The notes beneath the pieces were generated by a model. It did no database searches and was not told where the DNA came from. It saw nothing but the letters and a program-made list of their open reading frames with translations. Below are positions 6,593 through 16,164 of a stretch of 33,447 nt of DNA, piece by piece. Each line of letters starts with the position of its first letter. Position 1 is the stretch's first letter. This stretch comes from Paracidovorax anthurii. GTDB taxonomy: Bacteria > Pseudomonadota > Gammaproteobacteria > Burkholderiales > Burkholderiaceae_C. Location: assembly GCF_003269065.1 (NCBI RefSeq), contig NZ_QLTA01000060.1, forward strand, positions 1 to 33,447. Reading direction: 5' to 3'. The position numbers were made by a program, and so were the translations under genes.

Positions 6593-7426
6593 CTACCACG
6601 CGACCTCGCAGGAAGGGCCGTGGCCCATGCCGCGGCGCAGGCTCGCAAGGGCGCTTCGGTGCAATTGTGAAATACGGCTGCGCGAGACACCCAGCATGCG
6701 GGCGATCTCTTCGAACGCAATACTCTGCAGGTAGTGGCACCGGATGACATGCCGCTCCTGCGCAGGAAGCCGGTCCGTGAGCTCACGCAGCAGCTTGCGC
6801 CAGTAGCGATCCTCGCGCTTCTGGAAGTACAGCACTTCGGGAGACGCTTCGAGCGGTGCCTCTTCGGGCACCTCGCATCCGATCATGCCCGTGTCCTCCA
6901 GCATGACCGACAGGGCGATACCGATACCGACTTCCGCCAGATACGCCAGCAAGTCCTGGGACGGGAGCCGGGCCGACAGGCTCTCGGGCGGTCCCTCCTG
7001 ACCCATGGCCTGGGCCGCCTCCGCCGCTATCGCCTCCCGTCGCTCCTTGCGCAGCCGTTTTTGCAGTGCAATCTGCTGACTCTTCTCGGTGAGTTTTTCG
7101 AGCCCGTTGAGAATGGCCCCACGTATCCTGTGGCTCGCATAGGTCTTGAACTGCACGCCCTGGCCGGGGTCGTAGCGCTCTACGGCGTCCAGCAACCCCA
7201 GGCTCGCCAGCTGGAAATAGTCGGCAAACTCGACCTCACCGTGGAAGCGCCCCTTGAAGCTCACCGCCGCCAGGATCCGCGCATAGGGCAGAAAGTGCTC
7301 GACCAGCGCATCGCGGGCGGCCCTGTCCCCGGCCTCGCGCCAGCGCCGCCAGAGCATGGCCTCGGATTCAATGCATCCGGAAGCCTCCGTGAGGGAAGGC
7401 GCCACGGCGCCAGCGATCGCAGTCAT
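6593..7426 (-). CDS. fliA: FliA-type flagellar sigma factor (sigma-28 family)
   Basis: A 277-residue sigma-70-family protein. Region 2 is visible at FADYFQLASLGLLDAVERYD and VQFKTYASHRIRGAI, the classic FliA/WhiG/LafS signature. Region 4 is LPAQERHVIRCHYLQ and FEEIARMLGVSRSRISQLH. Length is near the family norm (about 240) with a longer middle. It directs RNA polymerase to late flagellar promoters (TAAA-N15-GCCGATAA type), but I found no such promoter in the window, and its usual anti-sigma factor gene flgM is absent. It starts 12 bases after fliP, so it is carried in the same transcript. In lateral systems such as LafS this gene marks an independently regulated second flagellum. Confidence 0.9.
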   Translation of the reverse strand: MTAIAGAVAPSLTEASGCIESEAMLWRRWREAGDRAARDALVEHFLPYARILAAVSFKGRFHGEVEFADYFQLASLGLLDAVERYDPGQGVQFKTYASHRIRGAILNGLEKLTEKSQQIALQKRLRKERREAIAAEAAQAMGQEGPPESLSARLPSQDLLAYLAEVGIGIALSVMLEDTGMIGCEVPEEAPLEASPEVLYFQKREDRYWRKLLRELTDRLPAQERHVIRCHYLQSIAFEEIARMLGVSRSRISQLHRSALASLRRGMGHGPSCEVAW

Positions 7427-7438
7427 CGGACACGGAGA

Positions 7439-8218
7439 TCAGTGGAAACTGCCCACCAGGGCCTTGAGCAGCAGGCTCCACCCGTCGATCAGGATGAACA
7501 TCAGTATCTTGACGGGCAAGGCGATGGTCGTGGGCGGCATCATCATCATGCCCAGTGTCATCAGTACACTGGAGACGATGAGGTCGATGAGCAGGAATGG
7601 CAGGAAGACCACGAAGCCGATCTGGAACGCCGCGCGCAGCTCCGACAGCATGAAGGCGGGAATCAGCTGGACATTGCTGATGTCGTCCATGGAACTGGGT
7701 GGCTTGGCCTTGGAGAGTTCCACCATGAGGGCCAGGTCCTGCTCGCGCGTCTGGCGAACCATGAACTCGCGCATCGGCGCCAGGCCCTTGGCAACGCCCT
7801 CTTCCATACCCATCTTGCCTGCCATGAATGGCTGGAAGGCCTCGCGATTGACCTGCTCGAACACCGGGGACATCGTGAAGAGCGTCAGGAACAGGGCCAG
7901 CCCGATCAACACGGTGTTCGGTGGCGTCTCATTCATTCCAATGGCGTGGCGCAGCATCGAAAGCACGATGATGATGCGCAGGAAGCTCGTGATGCAGACC
8001 AGCACTGCGGGCAGTACCGCCAGTACCGTGAGGCCGATCACGATGCGCAAGGCCTGCGAGGTTTCTGCGCCAGACGGCATGGGGACTTTGCCGATACCCT
8101 GCGCCCAGGCCATGCCAGTCAACCCCAGCAGCCCGGCGAGAATGGCCAGGGCGGCCACCGGGCGTCTCCACCGGGCCCGTGCGGCCTGGGGCGAGTGCTG
8201 CGGGATGGTTCGGGTCAT
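7439..8218 (-). CDS. fliP: FliP, flagellar export gate membrane protein
   Basis: A 259-residue protein with a cleavable signal sequence (LAILAGLLGLTGMAWAQG), as FliP normally has. Four membrane segments follow: one around IVIGLTVLAVLPAVLVCITS, one around TVLIGLALFLTLFTM, and two near the C-terminus. The conserved FLRIIIVLSMLRHAIG and ALPVKILMFILIDGW segments are present. FliP forms the FliP5Q4R1 gate in the inner membrane through which rod, hook and filament subunits pass. The start overlaps the fliO stop by ATGA. No key residue appears to be missing. Confidence 0.95.
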   Translation of the reverse strand: MTRTIPQHSPQAARARWRRPVAALAILAGLLGLTGMAWAQGIGKVPMPSGAETSQALRIVIGLTVLAVLPAVLVCITSFLRIIIVLSMLRHAIGMNETPPNTVLIGLALFLTLFTMSPVFEQVNREAFQPFMAGKMGMEEGVAKGLAPMREFMVRQTREQDLALMVELSKAKPPSSMDDISNVQLIPAFMLSELRAAFQIGFVVFLPFLLIDLIVSSVLMTLGMMMMPPTTIALPVKILMFILIDGWSLLLKALVGSFH

Positions 8219-8625
8219 CGCATGCCACCTTCATCGCCCGCGGGCTGCGCATCTGGGTCGGGCTGGCCCTCCGGCGGCATCTCCGACAAGAGCTGGATCG
8301 ACTGCGGAGCGCAGCCGATCAGCATGCGCCGTCCGTGCCAGTGGATTTCGTGAACGCTGTGCTGGGGCGTCAAACGGGTGCTGCATACCAGCGTGACGCG
8401 TTGCCCCGAATGCCGCTGCATGCGGCCGATCCATTGCCCCAGGGGGCCGGACATCGCCTTGCGGGGCGATGCAACCCTACCGGCGCGGTGCTTGCGCCAC
8501 ACCACGGCCAGCAGCACGAGCAGCAGTGCGAAAACCCCCATCCATGCCAACTCCTCGGCCGGCACGGGCGCGGAGCCTTCGGGCTCGCGCCGCAGTGGAA
8601 TGGATTCAGGCAAGGCCATGGTCAT
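8215..8625 (-). CDS. fliO: FliO, export gate assembly protein
   Basis: A 136-residue protein with one membrane segment (AWMGVFALLLVLLAVVW, about residues 27-44) followed by a basic stretch (RKHRAGRVASPRK) and a small C-terminal domain (QRVTLVCSTRLTPQHSVHEI). This layout is that of FliO, which helps FliP pentamers assemble. FliO sequences are poorly conserved, so position between fliN and fliP carries much of the call. Both ends overlap neighbours by ATGA. Met3 is an alternative start. Confidence 0.85.
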   Translation of the reverse strand: MTMALPESIPLRREPEGSAPVPAEELAWMGVFALLLVLLAVVWRKHRAGRVASPRKAMSGPLGQWIGRMQRHSGQRVTLVCSTRLTPQHSVHEIHWHGRRMLIGCAPQSIQLLSEMPPEGQPDPDAQPAGDEGGMR

Positions 8626-9020
8626 GGCGCAGCCCGGGGCATCAGGCCCAGGGGGGTCGGCAGTTCCGTCAAACGCACGGCAAAACGGTCACCCACGGCA
8701 ACGAGCTGCCCACGAGCGACCACCTGCCCCTCCAGCACCAGATCGACCGGTTGCTCCACACCCCGGTCAAGAACCAGCACCTGCTGGGCCTGGGCTGAAA
8801 GCAGTTCGCCCACCGTCAGCGTGGCCGTGCCGACATGGACCTGCAGCGTGGTCTTCACCCGGTGCAAAGGATTCAGGCTGGGCACCAAGGGAGTACCTGC
8901 GCCGTGCTGCGATGCCCCTGGGGGGGGAAGCTCCGCCAGTTCGATGCGCTGGATCTGGGGTGGCGTTGCCGCCGGGGAAGCCGCATCCCGGGCTTCCGGA
9001 TTCACGTCGCGAGAAGGCAT
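8622..9020 (-). CDS. fliN: FliN, C-ring protein (SpoA domain)
   Basis: A 132-residue protein. The C-terminal 80 residues form a SpoA domain: VKTTLQVHVGTATLTVGELL, VLVLDRGVEQPVDLVLEG and ARGQLVAVGDRFAVRLTEL, matching FliN/FliY. FliN makes the lower ring of the switch complex and docks the FliH-FliI ATPase for export. The N-terminal 45 residues are a low-complexity Pro/Ala linker. Length is normal. It lies 21 bases after fliM and overlaps fliO by ATGA. Confidence 0.92.
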   Translation of the reverse strand: MPSRDVNPEARDAASPAATPPQIQRIELAELPPPGASQHGAGTPLVPSLNPLHRVKTTLQVHVGTATLTVGELLSAQAQQVLVLDRGVEQPVDLVLEGQVVARGQLVAVGDRFAVRLTELPTPLGLMPRAAP

Positions 9021-9041
9021 AAGAAGAATTCAGAAAAATTT

Positions 9042-9863
9042 TCAGGAAAGAGGGAGAAGCTCGATCGCCACCTGCCCACGGCACTGGCCGAGCCAACTGG
9101 CGCAGACCGGCACGCCGGTTTCACCATCCGGCGGCCCGCCGAGGTGTAGCAGCGCAGGCTCATCCAGGCGGTGCTCCAGCGTGATCACATCACCGATCGC
9201 CAGCATCTGCAGTTGCCCGAGGCTCAAGGCAACAGGCTGCAGCTCGACCCTCACCGCAAGGCCGTGGCGATCCAGCGCACCGGCCAATGGCACCAAGGGC
9301 GGCCAGTCCCCCGCAGGGGGGGTGACATCCGAATGCCGGGGGAGGCCATGAAGGGACAGGACAGCGGCAACGGCCTTCGCATCGAGATGCCAGCCCCAAG
9401 CCTGCGCGCCCCAGGGAAACACGACGCGCAAGGCCCCGGACCACGGTGCAGGAGCACTTTCGCCTGGCACGGAATCATTGGAGAGCGATTGCGCCACGCG
9501 GAGCAGGCGCTGCTGCCAGGACTCCCAGGCCTGCATGCAGAGTTGCTCGGCCATGTCGCCGCCCTCTCCCGCATGGACCCGGCCTCCCGGCTCGCCGAAC
9601 ATCCATGAATAAAGCGCCTGCCGCGCGGCAGGCTCATCCAGTGCACCATCCACCACACCGTCGTCCGCCACGCGGATTTCCGGGTCTCCGGCCAGAGAAA
9701 GCCCCCAGTCCGCGCGCCAGCCATCGTAGAGCGCCTGGAGTGCATCCCGCACCCCAGCACGCTCTGCACCGCTCCAGACACGCAAAGCGCGGGCCTGAAG
9801 GTGGGAGTCCTCCAGGGACAGCAATCCGCCCTCCCCGCCCCGGCCATTCATCTGCGACACCAT
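9042..9863 (-). CDS. fliM: FliM/SctQ-like C-ring protein, short and divergent
   Basis: A 273-residue protein in the fliM position, upstream of fliN. The C-terminus is a SpoA domain (LAVRVELQPVALSLGQLQM, LAIGDVITLEHRLDEPALLH). The middle is poorly conserved but contains LQALYDGWRADWGLSL. FliM is usually about 330 residues and starts with an LSQDEIDAL-like CheY-P-binding helix; none is seen here (the N-terminus is MVSQMNGRGGEGGLLSLED). The CheC-like middle domain is hard to recognise. It could be a degenerate FliM or resemble SctQ of injectisomes, which also lacks CheY control. It starts two bases after the flgE stop. Confidence 0.75.
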   Translation of the reverse strand: MVSQMNGRGGEGGLLSLEDSHLQARALRVWSGAERAGVRDALQALYDGWRADWGLSLAGDPEIRVADDGVVDGALDEPAARQALYSWMFGEPGGRVHAGEGGDMAEQLCMQAWESWQQRLLRVAQSLSNDSVPGESAPAPWSGALRVVFPWGAQAWGWHLDAKAVAAVLSLHGLPRHSDVTPPAGDWPPLVPLAGALDRHGLAVRVELQPVALSLGQLQMLAIGDVITLEHRLDEPALLHLGGPPDGETGVPVCASWLGQCRGQVAIELLPLS

Positions 9864-9865
9864 GG

Positions 9866-11041
9866 CTATCGGCTCTTCATCGAGAAAAGCTCCTGCAGCA
9901 TCTCGTTGGCAGTGGAAATGACCTGGGAGCTGGCCTGATAGCCCCGCTGCATGATCACGAGATCGCTGAACTCCTGGGACAGGTCGACGTTCGAGATTTC
10001 CACGTATCCGGAGCGCACCGACCCGAAGGAGCCTCCGGCCACCCCGGTGTGCCAGGCGTTTCCGTCCAGCACCTCGAACTCGTTGTTGCCCACGGCGCCC
10101 ACGGCATCCGTGGTATCGAAGCGCCCCAAGGACAGGCGCGAGCCTTTCACGGTCTGCCCGTTCGCGTAGGTGAGGACCAGCGTTCCGGTGGAGTCGAAGG
10201 ACGCACTGCTCAATTCGGCGGCCGCGAAGCCATCCTGCGATGCGAATGCCAGCGTGGACAGGCTTCCAGACGCAAAGGATGTGACATCCGCGCTGAAATC
10301 CAGCGTGAGCGGGACCGCGGCCTGCCCCGCCGGGGTGTAGGTGAAGGAAAGCTTTGCCGTCGCGGCGGTGGGCTTGCCGTCCTGGAAGATCAACTGCTGC
10401 GTCCCGACCGTCGTGGTGCCGTCCAGCAATTCGACCTGCCAGCTGCCCGGAGTGGTGGAATTGGTGTTGGTCAACTTGGCCGTCAGCAGATGCTCGCCGC
10501 CCGCCGCATCGAACACCCGCACGCCGCTCACCGACTGCTCCGTTCCACCGCTGGAGAGGTTACCCGTGAATTTGACGACCGCAGTGGCTTTGCCCGCGCT
10601 GGTCTTGAGATTGGCGATGCTGATCTCCGAGAGCGCTCCGTCCGCCCCGATGCCCATCACCTTCGCACCGTTGCCCTGGCTCACCAGGACACCATCGCTG
10701 TTGAACTGGAACTGGCCCGCACGGGTGTAGCGGATGCGGTCGCCCTCGCCTTTGAGCGTGAAAAGCCCCTGCCCGTCGATGGCCAGATCCAGCCCGTTTC
10801 CCGTCTGGCGCAGTTCCCCGGACTTGAAGGACATCATCGTGCCCGTGGTGCTGACCCCATAGCCCAGTTGGCCGAACTGGCGGCCGGAATAGCTGCCGCC
10901 GTCATAGAACGCATCGGCAAAGCGCAGGGAAGAACTTTTGAAGCCCGGGGTATTGAGGTTGGTCGTGTTGTTGGCGATGACCCGCAGGCCGCGGGAAAAA
11001 CTGGACAGGCCGGTCATGCCGACGTAGATGGACTCGATCAT
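9866..11041 (-). CDS. flgE: FlgE, hook protein
   Basis: A 391-residue axial protein. The N-terminus MIESIYVGMTGLSSFSRGL and NNTTNLNTPGFKSSSL is the flagellar rod/hook coiled-coil motif (N-x-x-N-x-x-T-x-G-F/Y). The C-terminus EISNVDLSQEFSDLVIMQRG and YQASSQVISTANEMLQELF is the matching FlgE-type end. The centre is rich in Thr, Ser and Gly, as in the exposed hook domains. Length fits FlgE (about 400). It builds the hook outside the cell and is exported by the gate. A good ribosome site (AGGAA) precedes the ATG, and flgD lies 25 bases upstream. Confidence 0.93.
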   Translation of the reverse strand: MIESIYVGMTGLSSFSRGLRVIANNTTNLNTPGFKSSSLRFADAFYDGGSYSGRQFGQLGYGVSTTGTMMSFKSGELRQTGNGLDLAIDGQGLFTLKGEGDRIRYTRAGQFQFNSDGVLVSQGNGAKVMGIGADGALSEISIANLKTSAGKATAVVKFTGNLSSGGTEQSVSGVRVFDAAGGEHLLTAKLTNTNSTTPGSWQVELLDGTTTVGTQQLIFQDGKPTAATAKLSFTYTPAGQAAVPLTLDFSADVTSFASGSLSTLAFASQDGFAAAELSSASFDSTGTLVLTYANGQTVKGSRLSLGRFDTTDAVGAVGNNEFEVLDGNAWHTGVAGGSFGSVRSGYVEISNVDLSQEFSDLVIMQRGYQASSQVISTANEMLQELFSMKSR

Positions 11042-11066
11042 GGGTATTCCTGTGGGCGCGCCGGCT

Positions 11067-11465
11067 TCAGCGCACGGCGGTGATCTGGCTCAGGCCAATG
11101 TTCTGCAGGGTGGCGCCAGCGCTGGTTCGCAAAGTGATGAGGGGGGAGTCGCCCGCCAGCGACAGCGAGATGACTGTTCCCGTCAACGCGCCGCTGGTGG
11201 AGTTGACGTCCACCGTGCGGCCGATAAGGCCGACCGACTGCAACGCGGCCTGGTTGCCGATCAGAGTGGTGATCTTGTCGTTGAGCTGCTGGGTTTGCTC
11301 CAGGCTCGTGAACTGCGCCATCTGGGCCATGAACTGCTGGTTGTCCATCGGCTTCATCGGATCCTGGTAGGTCAGCTGGGTCAGGAGGATTTTCATGAAA
11401 TCCTCCTGACCCAGCCCGTTGGCTCGCAAATTGGTCGTCGTGCTGCTGATGCCACTGATGCTCAT
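11067..11465 (-). CDS. flgD: FlgD, hook cap protein (short form)
   Basis: A 132-residue protein with the conserved FlgD N-terminal core: GLGQEDFMKILLTQLTYQDP, KPMDNQQFMAQMAQFTSLEQ and QLNDKITTLIGNQAALQSVG. FlgD caps the growing hook. Typical proteobacterial FlgD is about 220 residues with Ig-like FlgD/FLN domains after the core. Here only about 45 residues follow it (GRTVDVNSTSGALTGTVIS and so on), so the C-terminal domains are largely missing, with an ordinary stop. The start at 11465 overlaps the fliK stop by ATGA and has GGAG upstream. Confidence 0.9.
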   Translation of the reverse strand: MSISGISSTTTNLRANGLGQEDFMKILLTQLTYQDPMKPMDNQQFMAQMAQFTSLEQTQQLNDKITTLIGNQAALQSVGLIGRTVDVNSTSGALTGTVISLSLAGDSPLITLRTSAGATLQNIGLSQITAVR

Positions 11466-12613
11466 GAAATCTCCGATCGGGAGGAAAGAGAAAAAAGATG
11501 GGGAAATCTCTGGCCGGCCGCCTGCCGGGCGAGAACATCCTCGAACGGGTTGCCACCCCGCAATGCGGTGGACGATGGCTGCGCCGCATCGAAAACCACC
11601 CTGCCGTTGCAGACCACCCGGCTCAGCCTCTGCCCTTGCTCGCGCAAGGTGCGCTGCAAGGACTGGACGACGGCATATGCCTGAAGCCCTACCTGCTGGG
11701 CGGTTCCATCCATCCCCAGCCAAAGGTTCAGCCCCGCATCCATCCACTGGGCATGCACGCGCGTGCCGGTTTCCACACCCGTGGAGGAGTCTCGCAATCC
11801 ACCGGCAATGCGACCGGCTGCAGTGCGCGACACCGGATCCGCGGATTCATCGTGCGCCTGCGCTGGCGATGAGGCCCGCATGAACGAGGCCTCAGCCCCC
11901 GATACCTCGGGCGACTCTATGGGCGTTCCGGGCTTCAGCGCCAGATCCAGCGTCGGCAGCCATGCAGCCTGAGACGCCGGCACATGCCAAGAAACGGCTG
12001 CAGCGGACCGCCCTGCCTCGGCAGGCATCGCGATGGGCACGGATGGATGCTGTCCCCCCTCCGATGCGATGCTGTTTGGATATCGACCGTCCGACAAGCT
12101 GGCCACAGCGTGGATAGGTACCGTGGGCGCCGGGCCCTGCTCCACGCCTCCGGAACCCATGGGGCTCTCGCTCTGGTGCGGAGCTTCGACAGGGTCGGAA
12201 GGCATCGGAGACGCCCTGCCAACCCGGTCCACCTCCATGAAAGGGCTGGGCCGCGGCTCCGGCCGGGCAATGCTCTCCGAGCGCAGCGCGAGCCGGGTGG
12301 ACACCGAGGATGGTGCGCCGGCAAATCGCTCATGGGCAGAAGCATCGGCTCCAGGCCATCGCCGGAGATCCGCCGACACCGTGCCTTGTCCGTGCAGGGG
12401 CGGCACCAGATCGGAGGCTGCACCCGCCGAGAAAGGCTGGAACCAGCCCGTCAACTGGGCGCGCTCCATCTCCCTGAGCCAGGCCTGGCGCGCGCGCGCA
12501 GGCTCGCCCGAGCCACCACCGTCCGCAGATGGGCCTCCAGCGGTCTCGCGGGAATTCTGTGGACGCGCTGGCATGGAAAAGTTGCCGAGTCGCGACGCAT
12601 CGAGCATCGTCAT
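11462..12613 (-). CDS. fliK: FliK-like hook-length control protein
   Basis: A 383-residue, Pro/Ala/Ser-rich protein starting MTMLDASRLGNFSMPARP. The long disordered N-terminal two thirds suit a molecular ruler. The C-terminal part (ETGTRVHAQWMDAGLNLWLG, then VVQSLQRTLREQGQRLSRVVCNG) has the shape of the flagellar hook-length control domain that binds FlhB. Conservation is low, as usual for FliK. The call rests on position between fliJ and flgD, composition and this C-terminal segment. Start and stop both overlap neighbours by ATGA. Its partner FlhB is frameshifted here. Confidence 0.75.
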   Translation of the reverse strand: MTMLDASRLGNFSMPARPQNSRETAGGPSADGGGSGEPARARQAWLREMERAQLTGWFQPFSAGAASDLVPPLHGQGTVSADLRRWPGADASAHERFAGAPSSVSTRLALRSESIARPEPRPSPFMEVDRVGRASPMPSDPVEAPHQSESPMGSGGVEQGPAPTVPIHAVASLSDGRYPNSIASEGGQHPSVPIAMPAEAGRSAAAVSWHVPASQAAWLPTLDLALKPGTPIESPEVSGAEASFMRASSPAQAHDESADPVSRTAAGRIAGGLRDSSTGVETGTRVHAQWMDAGLNLWLGMDGTAQQVGLQAYAVVQSLQRTLREQGQRLSRVVCNGRVVFDAAQPSSTALRGGNPFEDVLARQAAGQRFPHLFSLSSRSEIS

Positions 12614-13106
12614 GGCGCACTCCCTGAGCGAACCGAACGCATGCACACCCGCCCGATCCAGTCGCGGTCCGCCTCCGCGGCGGCGAGCCGCAGGGCTTCC
12701 TGCACATAGTGCTGCATGGCATCCGAGCGATGCTCCAGCAAGCCATCGATGGCCCGCTGTTGCGCCAGGCACTCTCCTTGCAGCTGGACCCGCTGATCGC
12801 ACAACGCCTCGATTTCCCGATCCTGCACGTCCATCTGGCGGCGCATATCGGCCAGATAGGCCAACCCCTGCAAATGCGCGCGAGGATCGGGGCGCGCATG
12901 CACGTTGCGCTGCAGATGCGCCGCTTGTGCCTGGAATGCGGCATCCGCAGAGCGCCGCTCCTCCTGCGCCATGGCAATCGCATGCTGCAGCTTCACGAGC
13001 AGCCCTTCCAGGCGCTCCATCTGCCACTCCTGCTTGCGCAGATAAGGGGCCAGCGCATAAGAGAAGCCACGCATGTCCACCAATGCGCCCTGTGCAGACG
13101 TCCGGG

Positions 13107-13110
<4 letters not shown>
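12610..13110 (-). CDS. fliJ: FliJ-like export chaperone/ATPase stalk
   Basis: A 166-residue, almost wholly helical protein starting MTRTSAQGALVDMRGFSYAL. It has heptad-rich coiled coils (QMERLEGLLVKLQHAIAMAQ; QMDVQDREIEALCDQRVQLQ), as expected for FliJ, the gamma-subunit-like stalk that links the FliI ATPase ring to FlhA. FliJ is usually about 147 residues. Sequence identity is always low, so gene order (fliH-fliI-fliJ-fliK) is key evidence. It overlaps fliI and fliK by ATGA. Confidence 0.85.
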
Positions 13111-14617
<1,507 letters not shown>

Positions 14618-14621
<4 letters not shown>

Positions 14622-15532
14622 GAACCGGCCTCCCCCGAAGTCGGTCGCCGTTGCGCCTGCCTGCGCGCCTCCCGCGTCTGCACCAGACTGCTCTTCAGCG
14701 CTTCCAGCTGGACATCGAGGCGGGCGTCAAGCGCTCCTTCTCCGGCGCGCAGCAGACACCCCCCCAGCACGACATCCGGGTCCGCGACCCACCGCAACGA
14801 TTGGCGATCGGCCTGGAAACCGGCGGCGGAGAGCATCTGCGCGACCGCCACATCGGCCTGCATCTGCACCAGGTCTTCGGGGTGCACGTGCACGCTCAGC
14901 GGATGGGATCCATGCCAGTTCTGAAGCGTACGCTGCAGGATGGCCCTCATCCCTTCCAGAGTGGCGGCGTGATCGCCCAGAATCCGGCACACGGTTTCGA
15001 AAATCAGGGCCAGCATGTCATCTTCTGCGCTCTGGAAATGACGCTCCCAGGCTTCAGGCAACTGTTTGAGCAGGCGTTGCAACACCTCGCGTTGCTGGGC
15101 AGCCTGCTGTTGCATGTCCTGGACCTTGCTCTGCTGCTCCTCTTGCGTGCGCTGCATGCGTGCGAGCGACTGCTTGACCTGCTCCTGGGCTATCGCGTGC
15201 GCCCTCTTCTCGGTTTCTTCGCTGGCAACACGCATGGCAGCCTGAAAGCCCTCGTCGTATCCGACGCCCCGTCCCTTCTCGAACCACAGGGCTTCGTATT
15301 CACCGCCCCCCTGCGAGGGCTCGTCGGGAGAAGCCGCTCGCGGCGACCCGGATACCGCAGGCTGATTTGCCGGAGCAGCTTCCACGGGGCTATCCGTGCC
15401 TGCCGGAACATTGCCTGAGGCCTTCTCCTGGACGGCTTCACCCAGAGCCGGCGTCCCCCCGCGGGGCTTCCCGACCGTCAGTATCTGGGTATGCCAGGAC
15501 GCATCCCGAAGGATCAGCGCCTCCCGGTTCAT
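14618..15532 (-). CDS. fliH: FliH, export ATPase regulator
   Basis: A 304-residue protein starting MNREALILRDASWHTQILTV. A Pro/Ala-rich stretch (to about residue 75) precedes GRGVGYDEGFQAAMRVASEE, then a long coiled coil (QSLARMQRTQEEQQSKVQDM) and a C-terminal domain with SVHVHPEDLVQMQ, DPDVVLGGCLLRAGEGALDA and RLDVQLEALKSSL, which match the FliH/SctL/V-type ATPase E-subunit pattern. It tethers FliI to FliN. Length is above the E. coli form (about 235), mainly through the N-terminal linker. The Met at 15532 is chosen because it overlaps the fliG stop by ATGA. Confidence 0.92.
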
Positions 15533-16164
15533 AAGGCCACCTTGCGCCACAGGCGCGCCGGGAGACCAGCCCACCGAGACCACCGCTGCATGGCCCCCAC
15601 CGTCCCCGTCTCGACTTGCGCGCGTCCCTGACGGCCGCTGCGGGCCGATTCGCAGCACCGGCGCATGCAGCCCATCAAAGCCAGGGCCAACGCGTTATCC
15701 ATGTCCGCACAGGGCATTGTTTCGGACATGGACTCCAGCGCATCCCCGACACGGCGGCGCTGCAGATGCGGGAGCTGCTCCAGGAGTGCATGCCGCCAGG
15801 GCCATGGGCGAAGGCGCAATGCATGGGCGACCATCCGGACCGGTTGGCTCCGCCAGGCCAGCGCCAGGGCCTCCACGTCGCCTGCATCGATGGCCATCAG
15901 AAAGTCCGGATCCATCCAGCTCCCCGGGGCAGCATCGCGTTCCGGCACGGTCGTAGCCGAAAGCACCTCCCGCACGGCATCAGGGTCCGGTGATATCCCC
16001 AACTCATGGAGTTCGGCCAACAACGCGCGCAACTCGTGCTGCTGGTGCTGCGGCATTCGGTCCAGCACCCAGGATCGATCTGCAGGAGTCATTGCATGCA
16101 GCAGCAAGGCAGCCTTCCGGGGCTCCATCGCTACGGAATCCGCCGCGAGATCGGAGAACATCAT
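15529..16164 (-). CDS. fliG: FliG-like switch protein lacking the torque domain
   Basis: Only 211 residues, against about 330 for FliG. Residues 13-50 (AMEPRKAALLLHAMTPADRS, then DRMPQHQQHELRALLAELHE) resemble the FliG N-domain that binds FliF. Residues 95-150 (ALAWRSQPVRMVAHALRLRP, LLEQLPHLQRRRVGDALESM) loosely recall the middle domain with its EHPQ-like turn, but that motif is not intact. There is no C-terminal domain with the charged helix that contacts MotA; the last 50 residues are basic and unrelated. The stop overlaps fliH by ATGA and the start overlaps fliF, so this is a compact gene, not a recent frameshift. The name rests mainly on position and the N-domain. Confidence 0.65.
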   Translation of the reverse strand: MMFSDLAADSVAMEPRKAALLLHAMTPADRSWVLDRMPQHQQHELRALLAELHELGISPDPDAVREVLSATTVPERDAAPGSWMDPDFLMAIDAGDVEALALAWRSQPVRMVAHALRLRPWPWRHALLEQLPHLQRRRVGDALESMSETMPCADMDNALALALMGCMRRCCESARSGRQGRAQVETGTVGAMQRWSRWAGLPARLWRKVAL

